A stretch of DNA of 64,000 bases from Aquimarina megaterium XH134 (GTDB taxonomy: Bacteria; Bacteroidota; Bacteroidia; Flavobacteriales; Flavobacteriaceae): the NCBI RefSeq assembly GCF_000520975.1, contig NZ_JACB01000032.1, positions 1-64,000 on the forward strand. Direction: 5' to 3'. This document shows positions 18,144 to 27,191 of this stretch, piece after piece. The position numbers and the translations under genes were made by a program. The notes beneath the pieces are model-generated. The model ran no database searches, was not told the origin of the DNA, and was given only the letters and a program-made list of their open reading frames with translations. Position 1 is the stretch's first letter, and each line of letters begins with the position of its first letter.

Positions 18144-18173
18144 AAAAATCCTGTACTTACGTGCAGGATTTTT
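18144..18173. terminator. Terminator after tRNA-Cys and the convergent LysE-type gene
   Basis: 10-bp stem AAAAATCCTG / CAGGATTTTT with a 10-nt loop, directly after the tRNA and touching the stop codon of the minus-strand gene. It should act in both directions. Confidence 0.85.
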
Positions 18174-18868
18174 TATTTAAATCTGGATTCTGGTGTTATT
18201 TTTTCAATTTCGTCCTGAATTCGTTTCTCCATTGTATCTGGTAAAACACCTTTTAAAATAAGAAATACACCAAATACAATCATAATAATACTAATGACCC
18301 TTTTGATAATATAGGTTCTTTTTGGAGTTAATTTTCTCTTCAATCTCTTTGCTAGCAACATTTTAAAGAAATCAATAAAAAGATATGTACCTAAAACTAT
18401 TGTAAAAAAACGTAGAATTCTATTGGTATTCATATCTAACTGTGGTCCTATAACAATAATAACACTTAACCAAAATCCCAATACTCCAATATTTATAAAA
18501 TTGAGCAAAAAACCTTTTATAAATAACATAAAGTAGTTATGCTTATTGATAATTTCTACCGTAGTATCTCTAAGTTTATTATAGTTTTTTCTTTCCTGAA
18601 TAAAAGAAATTACACCATAAGTAGATAATAACATCCCTCCAAATATAAATAAGGCAGGATCATCTTTTATTTTTTCTAAAATCTGATTGGTACTAAAATA
18701 AGCGATAAGAATAAATACTATATCTGCAAAGATAACTCCTAAATCTACAGCTAAAGCTGCTCTAAACCCTTTAATAGCTGCTGTTTCCAGAAGTACAAAA
18801 AAAACGGGTCCAATTAGAAAGGCTAATAAAAAACCTAATGGTATAGCTGCTTGAGCATCTTGAAGCAT
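18173..18868 (-). CDS. LysE/RhtB family amino-acid exporter
   Basis: A 231-residue membrane protein with about six hydrophobic helices. The N-terminal GFLLAFLIGPVFFVLLETAAIKG is the characteristic first-helix signature of LysE-type exporters (Pro in the GPVFF turn), followed by AALAVDLGVIFADIVFI. The family exports amino acids or related small molecules; substrate unknown. The C-terminal 20 residues are hydrophilic. Its promoter likely includes TAACTTTG just upstream, and it ends at the shared hairpin. Confidence 0.88.
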   Translation of the reverse strand: MLQDAQAAIPLGFLLAFLIGPVFFVLLETAAIKGFRAALAVDLGVIFADIVFILIAYFSTNQILEKIKDDPALFIFGGMLLSTYGVISFIQERKNYNKLRDTTVEIINKHNYFMLFIKGFLLNFINIGVLGFWLSVIIVIGPQLDMNTNRILRFFTIVLGTYLFIDFFKMLLAKRLKRKLTPKRTYIIKRVISIIMIVFGVFLILKGVLPDTMEKRIQDEIEKITPESRFK

Positions 18869-18889
18869 AGGGTCTAAGCGTATTTATTA

Positions 18890-18897
18890 CAAAGTTA
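18890..18897 (-). promoter_or_regulatory. Probable -7 element for the LysE-type gene
   Basis: On the minus strand TAACTTTG matches TAnnTTTG, 21 bp before the ATG. A TTG lies 19 nt upstream at the expected -33 position. Confidence 0.5.
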
Positions 18898-18905
18898 AAA
18901 ACTAC

Positions 18906-19583
18906 TTAGTTAACTTCAACAATTTTTCCGCCTAAAAATTTTTTAGTATCCTTTTGTTTCGGATCTCCATAAATCCTTATACTCCCTCCTGCATTAGTAT
19001 TTGCTTTGATATAATCTTTAGCATTTACTTCTGCTACTCCGCCAGCACTAATTTTTACTTGTGTTCTTTTTGTTTCAAGTTCACTACCAAAATACTTTCC
19101 TCCAGAATTAATAACGACTTCCTGTTCTTTAGCTATACCTTCTAAATGTACTTCTCCGCCTGTGACTGCTTTAATAAATAATGTTTCTGTTTCAGCTTTT
19201 GCTTGTATAACTGCTCCTTCCTGAGCTCTAAGATCCAGTTTATTTCTGTTAAGAACATCTTTTACTTCTACTGTTGATCCTTCATTAGCATCAATTTTTC
19301 TAAGCTCTTCATAATGAACTAAAACTTCGGTATTACTTTTATCCCACAGATTATCCAAAGACATTCTAATTTTTAAAATAAGACCTTCTTGAATAATTTC
19401 TACATCGTATCTTTTATAACCAGTGATTATAACTTTATGTTTATCACTTTTAACAAGAGTTACTTTTATTTTATCAAAAACTTTTACTTCTGTAAAATAA
19501 TCTAGATTTTTAGTTTTAACGTCTTCTTGAGCTTGCCCTAATGCAACCCATAAAAACATAAAAAGAAATATCAATTTTTTCAT
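18906..19583 (-). CDS. DUF2807 (head GIN domain) secreted protein
   Basis: A 225-residue protein with a signal peptide (residues 1-18, ending GQA). The mature part begins YFTEVKVFDKIKVTLVKSDKHKVIITG, typical of the DUF2807 or autotransporter head GIN fold, a right-handed beta-solenoid with repeated strand-turn units (around residues 90-210, including VTGGEVHLEGIAKEQEVVINSGGKY). Members are periplasmic or cell-surface proteins of Bacteroidota with no assigned reaction. It lies between rnr and the LysE-type exporter in the same direction. Confidence 0.88.
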   Translation of the reverse strand: MKKLIFLFMFLWVALGQAQEDVKTKNLDYFTEVKVFDKIKVTLVKSDKHKVIITGYKRYDVEIIQEGLILKIRMSLDNLWDKSNTEVLVHYEELRKIDANEGSTVEVKDVLNRNKLDLRAQEGAVIQAKAETETLFIKAVTGGEVHLEGIAKEQEVVINSGGKYFGSELETKRTQVKISAGGVAEVNAKDYIKANTNAGGSIRIYGDPKQKDTKKFLGGKIVEVN

Positions 19584-19650
19584 CGCCCTGTTTTTAAGAT
19601 TTATATTTCAACTCTGATCTTACAAAAAATAAACGACACTAATTTTTTGA

Positions 19651-21852
19651 TTATTCTATTTCTTCCTTGTTTCCTAACAAGGTAAAATCTAAGTGTCGTT
19701 TTATCAGATCAGCATTTTTTACTTTTACATATACCTCATCTCCTAATTGGTATACTTTTTTGGTTTGTTCTCCTATAATGGCATATTCATCTTGATCAAA
19801 AACATAGTGATCATCACTCATGTCTCGTAGACGAATCATACCTTCGCATTTATTATTAATTATTTCTACATAAATCCCCCACTCGGTAACTCCAGAGATG
19901 ACTCCCAAAAACTGTTCATCTTCGTGATCTTTCATAAATTTTATCTGCATAAACTTTATAGAATCACGTTCTGCACTGGCAGCTAGATTTTCCATACTGC
20001 TACTATGATTACATTTTTCTTCATATTCATCTTCTGCAACAGATTTTCCTTTATCTAAATAATGCTGTAACAAACGGTGTGCCATAACATCTGGATATCT
20101 TCGTATTGGCGAAGTAAAATGTGAATAATAATCAAATGCTAATCCATAATGACCAATATTATGAGTAGTATATTCTGCCTTACTCATACTACGTATAGCT
20201 AAAGTATCAACTAAATTTTGTTCTTTTTTACCTTGAACATCTTTTAATAATCCATTTAATGATTTGGTAGTTGTCTTTCGATCTCTAAGATCTAATTTAT
20301 ATCCAAATCTTCCAATAATATTTTGTAGTGCAGCTAATTTTTCGTCATTAGGTTCATCATGAACCCGATAAATAAATGTTTTTTTAGGATTTTGCTTTCC
20401 TATGAATTCTGCGACCTTTTTATTAGCTAATAACATAAATTCCTCAATAAGTTTATTAGCGTCTTTAGAAGTCTTAAAAAACACTCCTACGGGTTCGTTA
20501 TTTTCGTTTAGACTAAATTTCACTTCTACTTTATCAAAAGAAATAGCTCCTTCACCCATTCGTTTACCTCGCATAACTTTGGCAAGCTCATCTAATTTAA
20601 GTATTGCATCGGCTATTTTTTGATCAGCCTTATACTCTTTTCTGGTAAGTGAGATCTCTACAGGAATTACATTATCACGAGTTTCTATAATATGCTGTGC
20701 TTCTTCATATGCAAATCTTGCATCAGAATAGGTTACTGTTCTTCCAAACCATTGGTTTTTAATTTCTGCTTTATTATTTAATTCAAACACTGCAGAAAAT
20801 GTATATTTCTCTTCGTTTGGTCTTAATGAACAGGCATTATTAGATAAAACCTCGGGTAACATAGGTACTACTCTATCTACCAGATATACAGATGTTGCTC
20901 TTTCATAAGCTTCATCATCAAGTATTGTTCCTGGTTTTACATAATGTGATACATCTGCAATATGAATTCCGATTTCGTAATTACCATTTTCTAAAACCTG
21001 AAATGATAATGCATCATCAAAGTCCTTGGCATCTTTAGGATCAATAGTAAACGTAAGAATTTTTCTCATATCCCTACGACTCTTGATTTCTGATTCCTGA
21101 ATAGATGTATCTAAAGTATTAGCATAATTCTCTACCTCCTCAGGAAACTCATAGGGCAAACCATACTGAGCCAAAATAGCATGTATCTCGGTATTGTGTT
21201 CTCCTGGTTTTCCTAATACTTTAATTATTTTTCCAAAAGGTGAATCTGCTTTTTCTGGCCAGTCTTCTAGTTTTACTAAGACCTTATCTCCGTTCTCTGC
21301 ATCGGCTATTTTATTCTTAGGAATAAAAATATCGGTATACATTTTGCCATCTTGCATATTTACAAAGGCATAATTTTTTTGAATATCTATTACACCAACA
21401 AACTCACTCCTTTTACGAGAAATAATTCTAGAAATCTCCCCTTCACTCTTTCCTCTTCGTTTTCTACGATACACATAAACTTCTACCTCATCTCCATTCA
21501 GTGCTTTATTAAGATTATTATTTGGGACAAAAATATCATCTTCAAGATCTTTTACAATTACATATCCTGTACCTTTTGAAGTGATTTCTAAAATACCTGT
21601 ATAGGTATTAATATTAGGTATGATTTTAAATTTCCCTCTATCTACCTCTTCTATCTGTTTTTTAGCAGCGAGCTGAGATAATTTTTTTATAATCTGGTTT
21701 CTACTACTTGCATCATCTACTCCTAGTTTTGATGCAATTTGCTTATAATTAAAACTTTTATTTGATTCAGCTTTTAATATTTTGAGTATTTCCTGGGTAA
21801 TATTTTCTATTTTTGGTGACTTCTTTTTTCTTCTTCTACTCTTTCTTTTCAT
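19651..21852 (-). CDS. rnr: Ribonuclease R (3'-5' exoribonuclease)
   Basis: A 733-residue processive exoribonuclease of the RNB family that degrades structured RNA. A basic N-terminus (KRKSRRRKKKSPK) leads to a winged-helix region (about 15-75), cold-shock domains (about 75-235), then the RNB catalytic domain (about 250-580). Visible RNB motifs are DPKDAKDFDDALS with the metal-binding Asp cluster, IGIHIADVSHYV, NNACSLRPNE and TSPIRRYPDVMAHR. A C-terminal S1 domain follows (about 640-725, GVISGVTEWGIYVEI). Complete; the first gene of a minus-strand run followed by DUF2807 and LysE-type genes. Confidence 0.96.
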   Translation of the reverse strand: MKRKSRRRKKKSPKIENITQEILKILKAESNKSFNYKQIASKLGVDDASSRNQIIKKLSQLAAKKQIEEVDRGKFKIIPNINTYTGILEITSKGTGYVIVKDLEDDIFVPNNNLNKALNGDEVEVYVYRRKRRGKSEGEISRIISRKRSEFVGVIDIQKNYAFVNMQDGKMYTDIFIPKNKIADAENGDKVLVKLEDWPEKADSPFGKIIKVLGKPGEHNTEIHAILAQYGLPYEFPEEVENYANTLDTSIQESEIKSRRDMRKILTFTIDPKDAKDFDDALSFQVLENGNYEIGIHIADVSHYVKPGTILDDEAYERATSVYLVDRVVPMLPEVLSNNACSLRPNEEKYTFSAVFELNNKAEIKNQWFGRTVTYSDARFAYEEAQHIIETRDNVIPVEISLTRKEYKADQKIADAILKLDELAKVMRGKRMGEGAISFDKVEVKFSLNENNEPVGVFFKTSKDANKLIEEFMLLANKKVAEFIGKQNPKKTFIYRVHDEPNDEKLAALQNIIGRFGYKLDLRDRKTTTKSLNGLLKDVQGKKEQNLVDTLAIRSMSKAEYTTHNIGHYGLAFDYYSHFTSPIRRYPDVMAHRLLQHYLDKGKSVAEDEYEEKCNHSSSMENLAASAERDSIKFMQIKFMKDHEDEQFLGVISGVTEWGIYVEIINNKCEGMIRLRDMSDDHYVFDQDEYAIIGEQTKKVYQLGDEVYVKVKNADLIKRHLDFTLLGNKEEIE

Positions 21853-22091
21853 TAATGTCTATTCTATATATTTATGATAAAAGTACAGCTTATCTTTTAA
21901 CATCTATAATTTTAACTTTAAACTTTTATTAATACTTAAATCATATTATCATCAAATAGCTCTAAAATCCATTATCTGTAAATCAAGATATTACATCAAA
22001 AAAAAGTAAATAATTACAGCTATTTTTCTTAAAATTTACTTAATTTTAGTACACTAGGATTCGATTTTATTCGTTTAGTATTTAATTCGAT

Positions 22092-22271
22092 ATGCACAAA
22101 ATCAAAAAAATACATAAGATCATATTACTCTTCATACTCATATTTCTATTGGGCATATATGCGTTTACCCTATACATTAATAATACAATAGATCATAAAC
22201 AAGATACTTTAGAAGGCTCAGAAATAAATAGTTCTGTAAAAACAGATCGTGAAGCCAGTCAAATCAATTAA
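22092..22271 (+). CDS. Small single-pass membrane protein
   Basis: A 59-residue frame starting at ATG 22092: a short basic N-terminus (MHKIKKIHK), one strongly hydrophobic helix (about residues 10-29, IILLFILIFLLGIYAF) and a polar C-terminal tail of 30 residues. The topology suggests an N-in, C-out single-pass protein. There is no family I recognise. Support is the clean hydrophobic profile, an ATG start and a position in a gap divergent from rnr; it could still be chance. Confidence 0.45.
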   Translation: MHKIKKIHKIILLFILIFLLGIYAFTLYINNTIDHKQDTLEGSEINSSVKTDREASQIN

Positions 22272-22399
22272 CCTTTTACTATAAAAAATTATTTATCAAT
22301 CTAGGAGAAATTGATATTCATTTTAATTAGTATCAATTTGATTGTTACGCTTATTTTGTATCTTGTAGAAATAAGATTATCAAGGAATAATTTTAAGAA

Positions 22400-22639
22400 A
22401 TGAAAGATTTTATTACTATTAAAACATATACATATCCTTTTGAGTATGCTATACTTAAACTACTTCTAGATCAAGAAGGTATTTCTTATTTCTTCGAAAA
22501 TGAAACAATGGTCGGTGTTTTTCCTTTCTACTCAAACGCACTGGGAGGTATTAATTTAAAAGTTCATCAAAAAGACAAAAACAAAGTACTTCAGATCATA
22601 AGTGATCTCAACACTAATTCTCATCTTAGAATTGTATAA
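22400..22639 (+). CDS. DUF2007-like small protein (putative signal-transducing protein)
   Basis: A 79-residue protein. The sequence KDFITIKTYTYPFEYAILKLLLDQEGISYFFENE, followed by a short loop and GGINLKVHQKDKNKVLQII, fits the DUF2007 family, a ferredoxin-like fold of 65-80 residues with unknown biochemical role, once described as a putative signal-transducing domain. No membrane segment. It stands alone between the small membrane protein and the long gene-free region upstream of rpiB. Confidence 0.75.
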   Translation: MKDFITIKTYTYPFEYAILKLLLDQEGISYFFENETMVGVFPFYSNALGGINLKVHQKDKNKVLQIISDLNTNSHLRIV

Positions 22640-23131
22640 TCTAGTATTCATATTTTCTTTATAGTTTTCAACATATATTAAATATATCTTTTTCTTTTTT
22701 TTAAATTTAAAATTAATAATGATGATTATAATATAGTGTGGATAGCGGTATAACTTTTTTAAGTTTTATTTGTTTTTTAAGTTAAACTGAATTTTGAAAA
22801 ATATATGAACAGGATATCATTATTCTAATTGCTTGAAAATGTTCTAAAAATGAAATTTAATTAACAACTGTTAATAGTTAATCAACAGCTTAATTTTTTA
22901 ATATTATTACGGCAAAACCGTAGTTTATAACATTAACTTAATACTTGAAAACTTAGCCAAAAAAAGAGAGTTTAAAATTTTGATTTCTTACTACTATACT
23001 TGTATTCTAATAAAAATCAAAACCACCAAAAAAACTTTATGAATTTTAAGAACTGTTTATTCACACTCAGTGTTAACAGAAGGTTATGAGTTATTAACAT
23101 TACCGTAATATTGGGTTAAATTATTGGTTTT
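22640..23131. other. Gene-free AT-rich region; weak origin candidate
   Basis: No open reading frame. An A/T run (22681-22735) is followed by TGTGGATAG (22736-22744, one mismatch to a DnaA box), TACGG-CAAAA-CCGTA hairpin (22908-22922) and TTATTCACA at 23057-23065, which fits TTATnCACA. TTATTAACA at 23091-23099 is a weaker match. The cluster is suggestive, not conclusive; it may only be a long leader or promoter region. Confidence 0.3.
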
Positions 23132-23158
23132 TTGGAGTTTACTTTTTTTAGATTAAAT

Positions 23159-23166
23159 TATCTTTG
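23159..23166 (+). promoter_or_regulatory. Probable -7 element of the rpiB operon
   Basis: TATCTTTG (TAnnTTTG) with a TTTG 24 nt upstream (23131-23134). It lies 25 bp before the ATG at 23192 and downstream of an alternative start at 23132, so the 23192 start is favoured. Confidence 0.55.
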
Positions 23167-23191
23167 CTTAACTAATGAAACGAACAAAAAA

Positions 23192-23626
23192 ATGAAAATA
23201 GCTATTGGAAATGATCACGCAGGAACTGAATACAAATTTGCAATTGCAGAATATTTAGAATCTGAAGGTATTGAAATTACTAACTACGGCACTAATGAAA
23301 ACAATAGTGTTGATTATCCTGATTTTGTACATCCTGTAGCAAAAGATGTAAATACTGAAAAAGTTAGTTTTGGGATTTTGGTTTGCGGAAGCGGAAATGG
23401 TGTTGCTATGACAGCTAATAAATACAGTAATGTTAGGGCTGGACTTTGCTGGACAAAAGAAATTACAGAATTAACCAGACTTCATAATGATGCTAATATC
23501 ATATGTATTCCTGCAAGATTTACATCTCTACCTCAAGCTGTTGAAATGGTAAAAACATTCTTAGCAACAAAATTTGAAGGAGGCAGACATTTAAACAGAG
23601 TACATAAGATACCAATGTGTATTTAG
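23192..23626 (+). CDS. rpiB: Ribose-5-phosphate isomerase B
   Basis: A 144-residue enzyme of the non-oxidative pentose phosphate pathway that interconverts ribose-5-phosphate and ribulose-5-phosphate. Starts MKIAIGNDHAGTEYK; the ATG at 23192 is chosen because a promoter element lies between it and the next upstream start. The active-site cysteine is in GILVCGSGNGVAMTANK near residue 68, with the DYPDFVHPVA segment before it and a His-containing RLHNDANII after it. Length is normal. It is the first gene of a tight operon with the CDF transporter (3 nt gap) and ElaA. Confidence 0.93.
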   Translation: MKIAIGNDHAGTEYKFAIAEYLESEGIEITNYGTNENNSVDYPDFVHPVAKDVNTEKVSFGILVCGSGNGVAMTANKYSNVRAGLCWTKEITELTRLHNDANIICIPARFTSLPQAVEMVKTFLATKFEGGRHLNRVHKIPMCI

Positions 23627-23629
23627 CCT

Positions 23630-24547
23630 ATGGTAAAAATTCACGCTCATAATCATTCATATTCTCATGATAAACTTACTGGGCGTAATTTGTTATTTTC
23701 TATTCTCTTAAATATTGGAATTACAGCTGCCCAGGTAGTTGGTGGTTTGATTTCTGGTAGTCTTTCTCTATTATCAGATGCATTACATAATTTTAGTGAT
23801 GTACTTTCTTTGATAGTTAGCTTTTTTGCTAATCGATTAGCAAAAAGAGAAGCTTCTATTAAAAGAACTTTTGGTTTCAAAAGAGCAGAAATCATGGCAG
23901 CGTTTATAAATGCTATTTCATTAGTTATAATAGCATTTATTCTTGTGTTTGAAGCCATAGAGCGATTACTAAATCCACAGGAAATAAGTGCACGTGTTGT
24001 AATTATTCTTTCTGTAGTAGCAATTTTTGGAAATGGACTAAGCGTTTTGCTTTTAAGAAGAGATAGTAAGGTAAATATGAATATGAGGTCGGCATATTTG
24101 CACTTGGTAACAGACTTAATGGCATCTTTTGCAGTTTTGATAGGGGGATTGTTAATGAAATTTTATAAACTATTTTGGGTAGATAGCCTGTTAACTTTTG
24201 TAATTGCAATCTATCTGATTATTGTAGGTTATGATCTCTTAAAAAAATCATTCAAAGTATTAATGTTGTATACTCCCGATACTATTGAGTTAAAAAAAAT
24301 AGTAAGAGTAATTAATGCTTTACCAAAAGTTAAAAGTATACATCACATACATGTGTGGCAACTTAACGAAGAAGAAACACATTTAGAAGCGCATGTAGAT
24401 TTTGATAGTGATATTTTGGTTTCAGAATTTGGAGAAATACTCAACACTATTGAAAACATACTTCATAAAGAATTTAAAATCAACCATGTTACGCTACAGC
24501 CAGAATATGGAAATAAGGATAATAAAGATATTATTGTACAGGATTAA
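23630..24547 (+). CDS. CDF family divalent metal cation exporter
   Basis: A 305-residue inner-membrane protein of the cation diffusion facilitator (CzcD/ZitB-type) family, exporting Zn2+ or similar ions by proton antiport. A His-rich N-terminus (HAHNHSYSHD, residues 4-13) precedes six helices. Helix II carries the LLSDALHNFSDVLSL motif with the two metal-site Asp residues (DALHN and FSDV); helix V has AYLHLVTDLMASF with the HxxxD pair. The C-terminal cytoplasmic domain begins near residue 212 (VKSIHHIHVWQLNEEETHLEAHVDF). It starts 3 nt after rpiB. Confidence 0.93.
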   Translation: MVKIHAHNHSYSHDKLTGRNLLFSILLNIGITAAQVVGGLISGSLSLLSDALHNFSDVLSLIVSFFANRLAKREASIKRTFGFKRAEIMAAFINAISLVIIAFILVFEAIERLLNPQEISARVVIILSVVAIFGNGLSVLLLRRDSKVNMNMRSAYLHLVTDLMASFAVLIGGLLMKFYKLFWVDSLLTFVIAIYLIIVGYDLLKKSFKVLMLYTPDTIELKKIVRVINALPKVKSIHHIHVWQLNEEETHLEAHVDFDSDILVSEFGEILNTIENILHKEFKINHVTLQPEYGNKDNKDIIVQD

Positions 24548-24552
24548 AAAAT

Positions 24553-24999
24553 ATGGATATCAAATTTAAAGTTAAACGTTTTGACGAGCTCTCTGCATTA
24601 GAAGTATATAAAATTTTGCGCTTACGCGCAGAGGTCTTTATAGTAGAACAGGAGTGTATCTATCAAGATATTGATGATAAAGATCAAAAAGCACTTCATG
24701 TAATAGGATACAAAAATGAAGAAATTGTTGCTTATACACGATTATTCGATGCAGGTGATTATTTTAAGGATACTAGCTTTGGAAGAGTGGTCATACCTAA
24801 AAAAGAAAGGCAATATGGATATGGTCACAAACTAATTAAAGAATGTGTAAATGCTATAGAAACATTTTTTAAAACTAAAGCAATTAAAATATCTGCCCAG
24901 ACATATTTAAAAAAATTCTATGAAACACACGGTTTTACGCAAATAGGAGAGGAGTACCTCGAAGATGGTATTCCTCATATTGGTATGATTAAAGAATAA
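24553..24999 (+). CDS. elaA: GNAT N-acetyltransferase, ElaA type
   Basis: A 148-residue acetyl-CoA-dependent acetyltransferase. The N-terminal LRLRAEVFIVEQECIYQDIDDKDQKALH is diagnostic of ElaA-like GNATs, followed by the FGRVVIPKKERQYGYGHKLI acetyl-CoA loop (near residues 78-97). The substrate is unknown. It is 5 nt downstream of the CDF gene and cotranscribed with rpiB, ending at a hairpin terminator. Confidence 0.85.
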   Translation: MDIKFKVKRFDELSALEVYKILRLRAEVFIVEQECIYQDIDDKDQKALHVIGYKNEEIVAYTRLFDAGDYFKDTSFGRVVIPKKERQYGYGHKLIKECVNAIETFFKTKAIKISAQTYLKKFYETHGFTQIGEEYLEDGIPHIGMIKE

Positions 25000-25001
25000 A
25001 A

Positions 25002-25030
25002 AAAGACTCATTAAATCTTAATGAGTCTTT
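25002..25030. terminator. Terminator of the rpiB operon and the convergent ctpA-like gene
   Basis: Perfect stem AAGACTCATT / AATGAGTCTT with a short A/T loop and flanking A and T runs; between convergent genes. Confidence 0.85.
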
Positions 25031-25034
25031 CGTT

Positions 25035-26657
25035 TTATTTTAAAAGCTCTTCGTACTTATTTTTATTACCTAGTATTTCCTGACTTTTAGCTACTTCTGG
25101 GTTATGTGTTACATAATAATTATATAATCCTTCGCGATAGAAATAACGTTTAATAATCTCATCTGTTAGTAAATTAACAATTTCGGTCTTATAGGTATCT
25201 AAAGCTGCTTGTTTAGAAGTGTTTATCGAAGCAACAAGAGTATTATAAGTAGAGATTATATCTTTATCGAACTTTTCCTTTTTTGCTATTTCTAATGATT
25301 TTTTAAATGATTTTTCGGTTTCGGTCTCAAAATTAAACTCACTTTGTTTTACAAAATTTTTAAAATCTTCATAATCTTTATCTGTAAATTTAAAATCAGA
25401 GGATTTTTTTAATTGATGAGAATAATAATATTTTGTTCCATACTCAAAAATAGCATCAGATCGTAATAAAGCGGTAGTAATTTTACTGAATTTAGAGGTC
25501 TCTAATTCAATATCAGGCTGTATACCACCACCATCGTATACTGTTCTTCCGTTTTTGGTTTTAAAGGCTTTAAAATCTTGTTCATTGATGCGTACAGCAT
25601 TATTATTTTTATCACGATTCCAATAATCTAATGCCTGAATACATCTTCCGCTTGGAGTATAATATCTAGAAATAGTAATTTTTAATTGAGTACCATAAGT
25701 TAGTTTTTTTGGTCGCTGTACTAATCCCTTGCCAAAACTTCTGGCACCAATAACTACTCCTCTATCTAGATCTTGAATACTACCTGCAACAATTTCACTT
25801 GCAGATGCACTTCTTCCGTTTACTAATACGACCAAGGGAATCTGGATATCTATAGGTTCTCTCTTTGTAAAATATTCTTTATTATATTTTTTTACCACCG
25901 ATTTTGTAGTAGTGATTAACTCTCCTTTTGGCACAAAAATATTAGTAACGTTTATAGCTTCACTTAATAAACCACCAGGGTTACCTCTTAGATCTAAAAT
26001 TACTTTATTAGCTCCTTTGGCTTTTAAATCTTTTAAAGCATCAATAGTTTCACTAGAGGCTTTGTTATTAAATTTTGATAATACAATATATCCGGTATTA
26101 TCGTCTAGCAATGTATAAAAAGGAACAGCATCTACTTCTATTTCTTCTCGCGTTAACACTGTAGTTTTAGTTGCTCCCTGTCTTTTATAGGTAATGTCAA
26201 CTTTAGTTCCGCTGGCTCCTTTAAGAAGTTCTCCCGCATCATCTTTAAAATCGGCTACTTTTACATCACCTATTTGTATAATTTCATCACCAGCTTTAAG
26301 ACCAGCTTTATCTGCAGGATAACCTTTATAAGGTTCTATGATAATAATTTTATCTTTTATTGTTTTTACAGAAGATCCAATACCTGTGTATTCTCCTGCG
26401 TTACGTATTTTTGAAGCTTCAACATCCTGCTCGTTCCAATATTTAGTATAGGGATCCAAATCATCTAACATGGCTTTGATTGCCGTATCCATTAATTCTG
26501 CTGGATTTGTTTCATCTACATAATTCATATTTAATTCTTTGAACATAGTAGTGAAAATTTCAATCTGCTTAGCGATTTCAAAAAAATCTGACTTAAAACT
26601 TACTGTAGATAGTAAGATAATCACGGCAGCTACGGGGTAGATAATTCTCTTCTTCAT
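25035..26657 (-). CDS. S41 carboxyl-terminal processing protease (CtpA-like)
   Basis: A 540-residue periplasmic serine protease. The ATG at 26657 begins MKKRIIYPVAAVIILLSTVSF, a signal anchor; the frame continues eight codons upstream to a TTG. A helical region (about 25-80) precedes a PDZ domain (about 80-165, GYPADKAGLKAGDEIIQIG). The catalytic S41 domain follows, with the serine in NGRSASASEIVAGSIQDLD near residue 285 and the general-base lysine in GARSFGKGLVQ near 310. The C-terminal 190 residues are helical. Family members cut protein C-termini, e.g. lipoproteins or cell-wall enzymes. Near rnpA; separate transcript likely. Confidence 0.93.
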   Translation of the reverse strand: MKKRIIYPVAAVIILLSTVSFKSDFFEIAKQIEIFTTMFKELNMNYVDETNPAELMDTAIKAMLDDLDPYTKYWNEQDVEASKIRNAGEYTGIGSSVKTIKDKIIIIEPYKGYPADKAGLKAGDEIIQIGDVKVADFKDDAGELLKGASGTKVDITYKRQGATKTTVLTREEIEVDAVPFYTLLDDNTGYIVLSKFNNKASSETIDALKDLKAKGANKVILDLRGNPGGLLSEAINVTNIFVPKGELITTTKSVVKKYNKEYFTKREPIDIQIPLVVLVNGRSASASEIVAGSIQDLDRGVVIGARSFGKGLVQRPKKLTYGTQLKITISRYYTPSGRCIQALDYWNRDKNNNAVRINEQDFKAFKTKNGRTVYDGGGIQPDIELETSKFSKITTALLRSDAIFEYGTKYYYSHQLKKSSDFKFTDKDYEDFKNFVKQSEFNFETETEKSFKKSLEIAKKEKFDKDIISTYNTLVASINTSKQAALDTYKTEIVNLLTDEIIKRYFYREGLYNYYVTHNPEVAKSQEILGNKNKYEELLK

Positions 26658-26703
26658 TGATGTTTTCTTTAAATATTGCAAATCAAGTAAACATGTGATG
26701 TTG

Positions 26704-27087
26704 TTATTTTGATTTTATTTCTTGTTCGACAAATTTTTGTAATATTCCTTTTATTTTAGATTCTATTAATGAATATTCAGGTATTTCTTTACCTGAAAAT
26801 AAAAACATAAAAGTGAATTGATGAGTAGTGTTGGGTACAATATACTTATTTTTTCTATAACTTTCACGCATTAAACGCTTTATACAATTACGGTCTACTG
26901 CTTTTTTGAAGTTACGTTTGCTAACCGATACGCCAGCTCTAATTATAATACGCTCTCCAAAATTTGATTTTCTATATACTAATCTAACGGGATATTTGGA
27001 TATAGATTTTCCTTCAGAAAAAAGTAATTCTATTTCCTTTTTGCTTTTTAATCTTTCTTTTTTATTAAAAGTAGCATTCATTGGCAT
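26704..27087 (-). CDS. rnpA: Ribonuclease P protein component
   Basis: A 127-residue basic protein that supports the RNA subunit in 5' processing of tRNA precursors. The RNR signature KKAVDRNCIKRLMRE (about residues 60-75) and the FxxGK-like FSEGKSISKYPVRLVY near the start are typical. Two in-frame ATGs (27087 and 27081) are possible. Unusually for bacteria, rpmH does not lie beside it in this window; it instead neighbours the ctpA-like gene, 46 nt downstream. Confidence 0.93.
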   Translation of the reverse strand: MPMNATFNKKERLKSKKEIELLFSEGKSISKYPVRLVYRKSNFGERIIIRAGVSVSKRNFKKAVDRNCIKRLMRESYRKNKYIVPNTTHQFTFMFLFSGKEIPEYSLIESKIKGILQKFVEQEIKSK

Positions 27088-27123
27088 TAAATGTAGTGAA
27101 TAGATTTTTTATAGAAGCAATAA

Positions 27124-27149
27124 AAAAACCGGTACTAAAACCGGTTTTT
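27124..27149 (-). terminator. Terminator of the MBL-subtilase-M1 operon
   Basis: 10-bp stem AAAAACCGGT / ACCGGTTTTT with a 6-nt loop, 43 nt past the M1 peptidase stop on the minus strand. Confidence 0.9.
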
Positions 27150-27191
27150 AATAAGACTTTAGTCTATGTGATTTATTCTTGTTAATAACAA

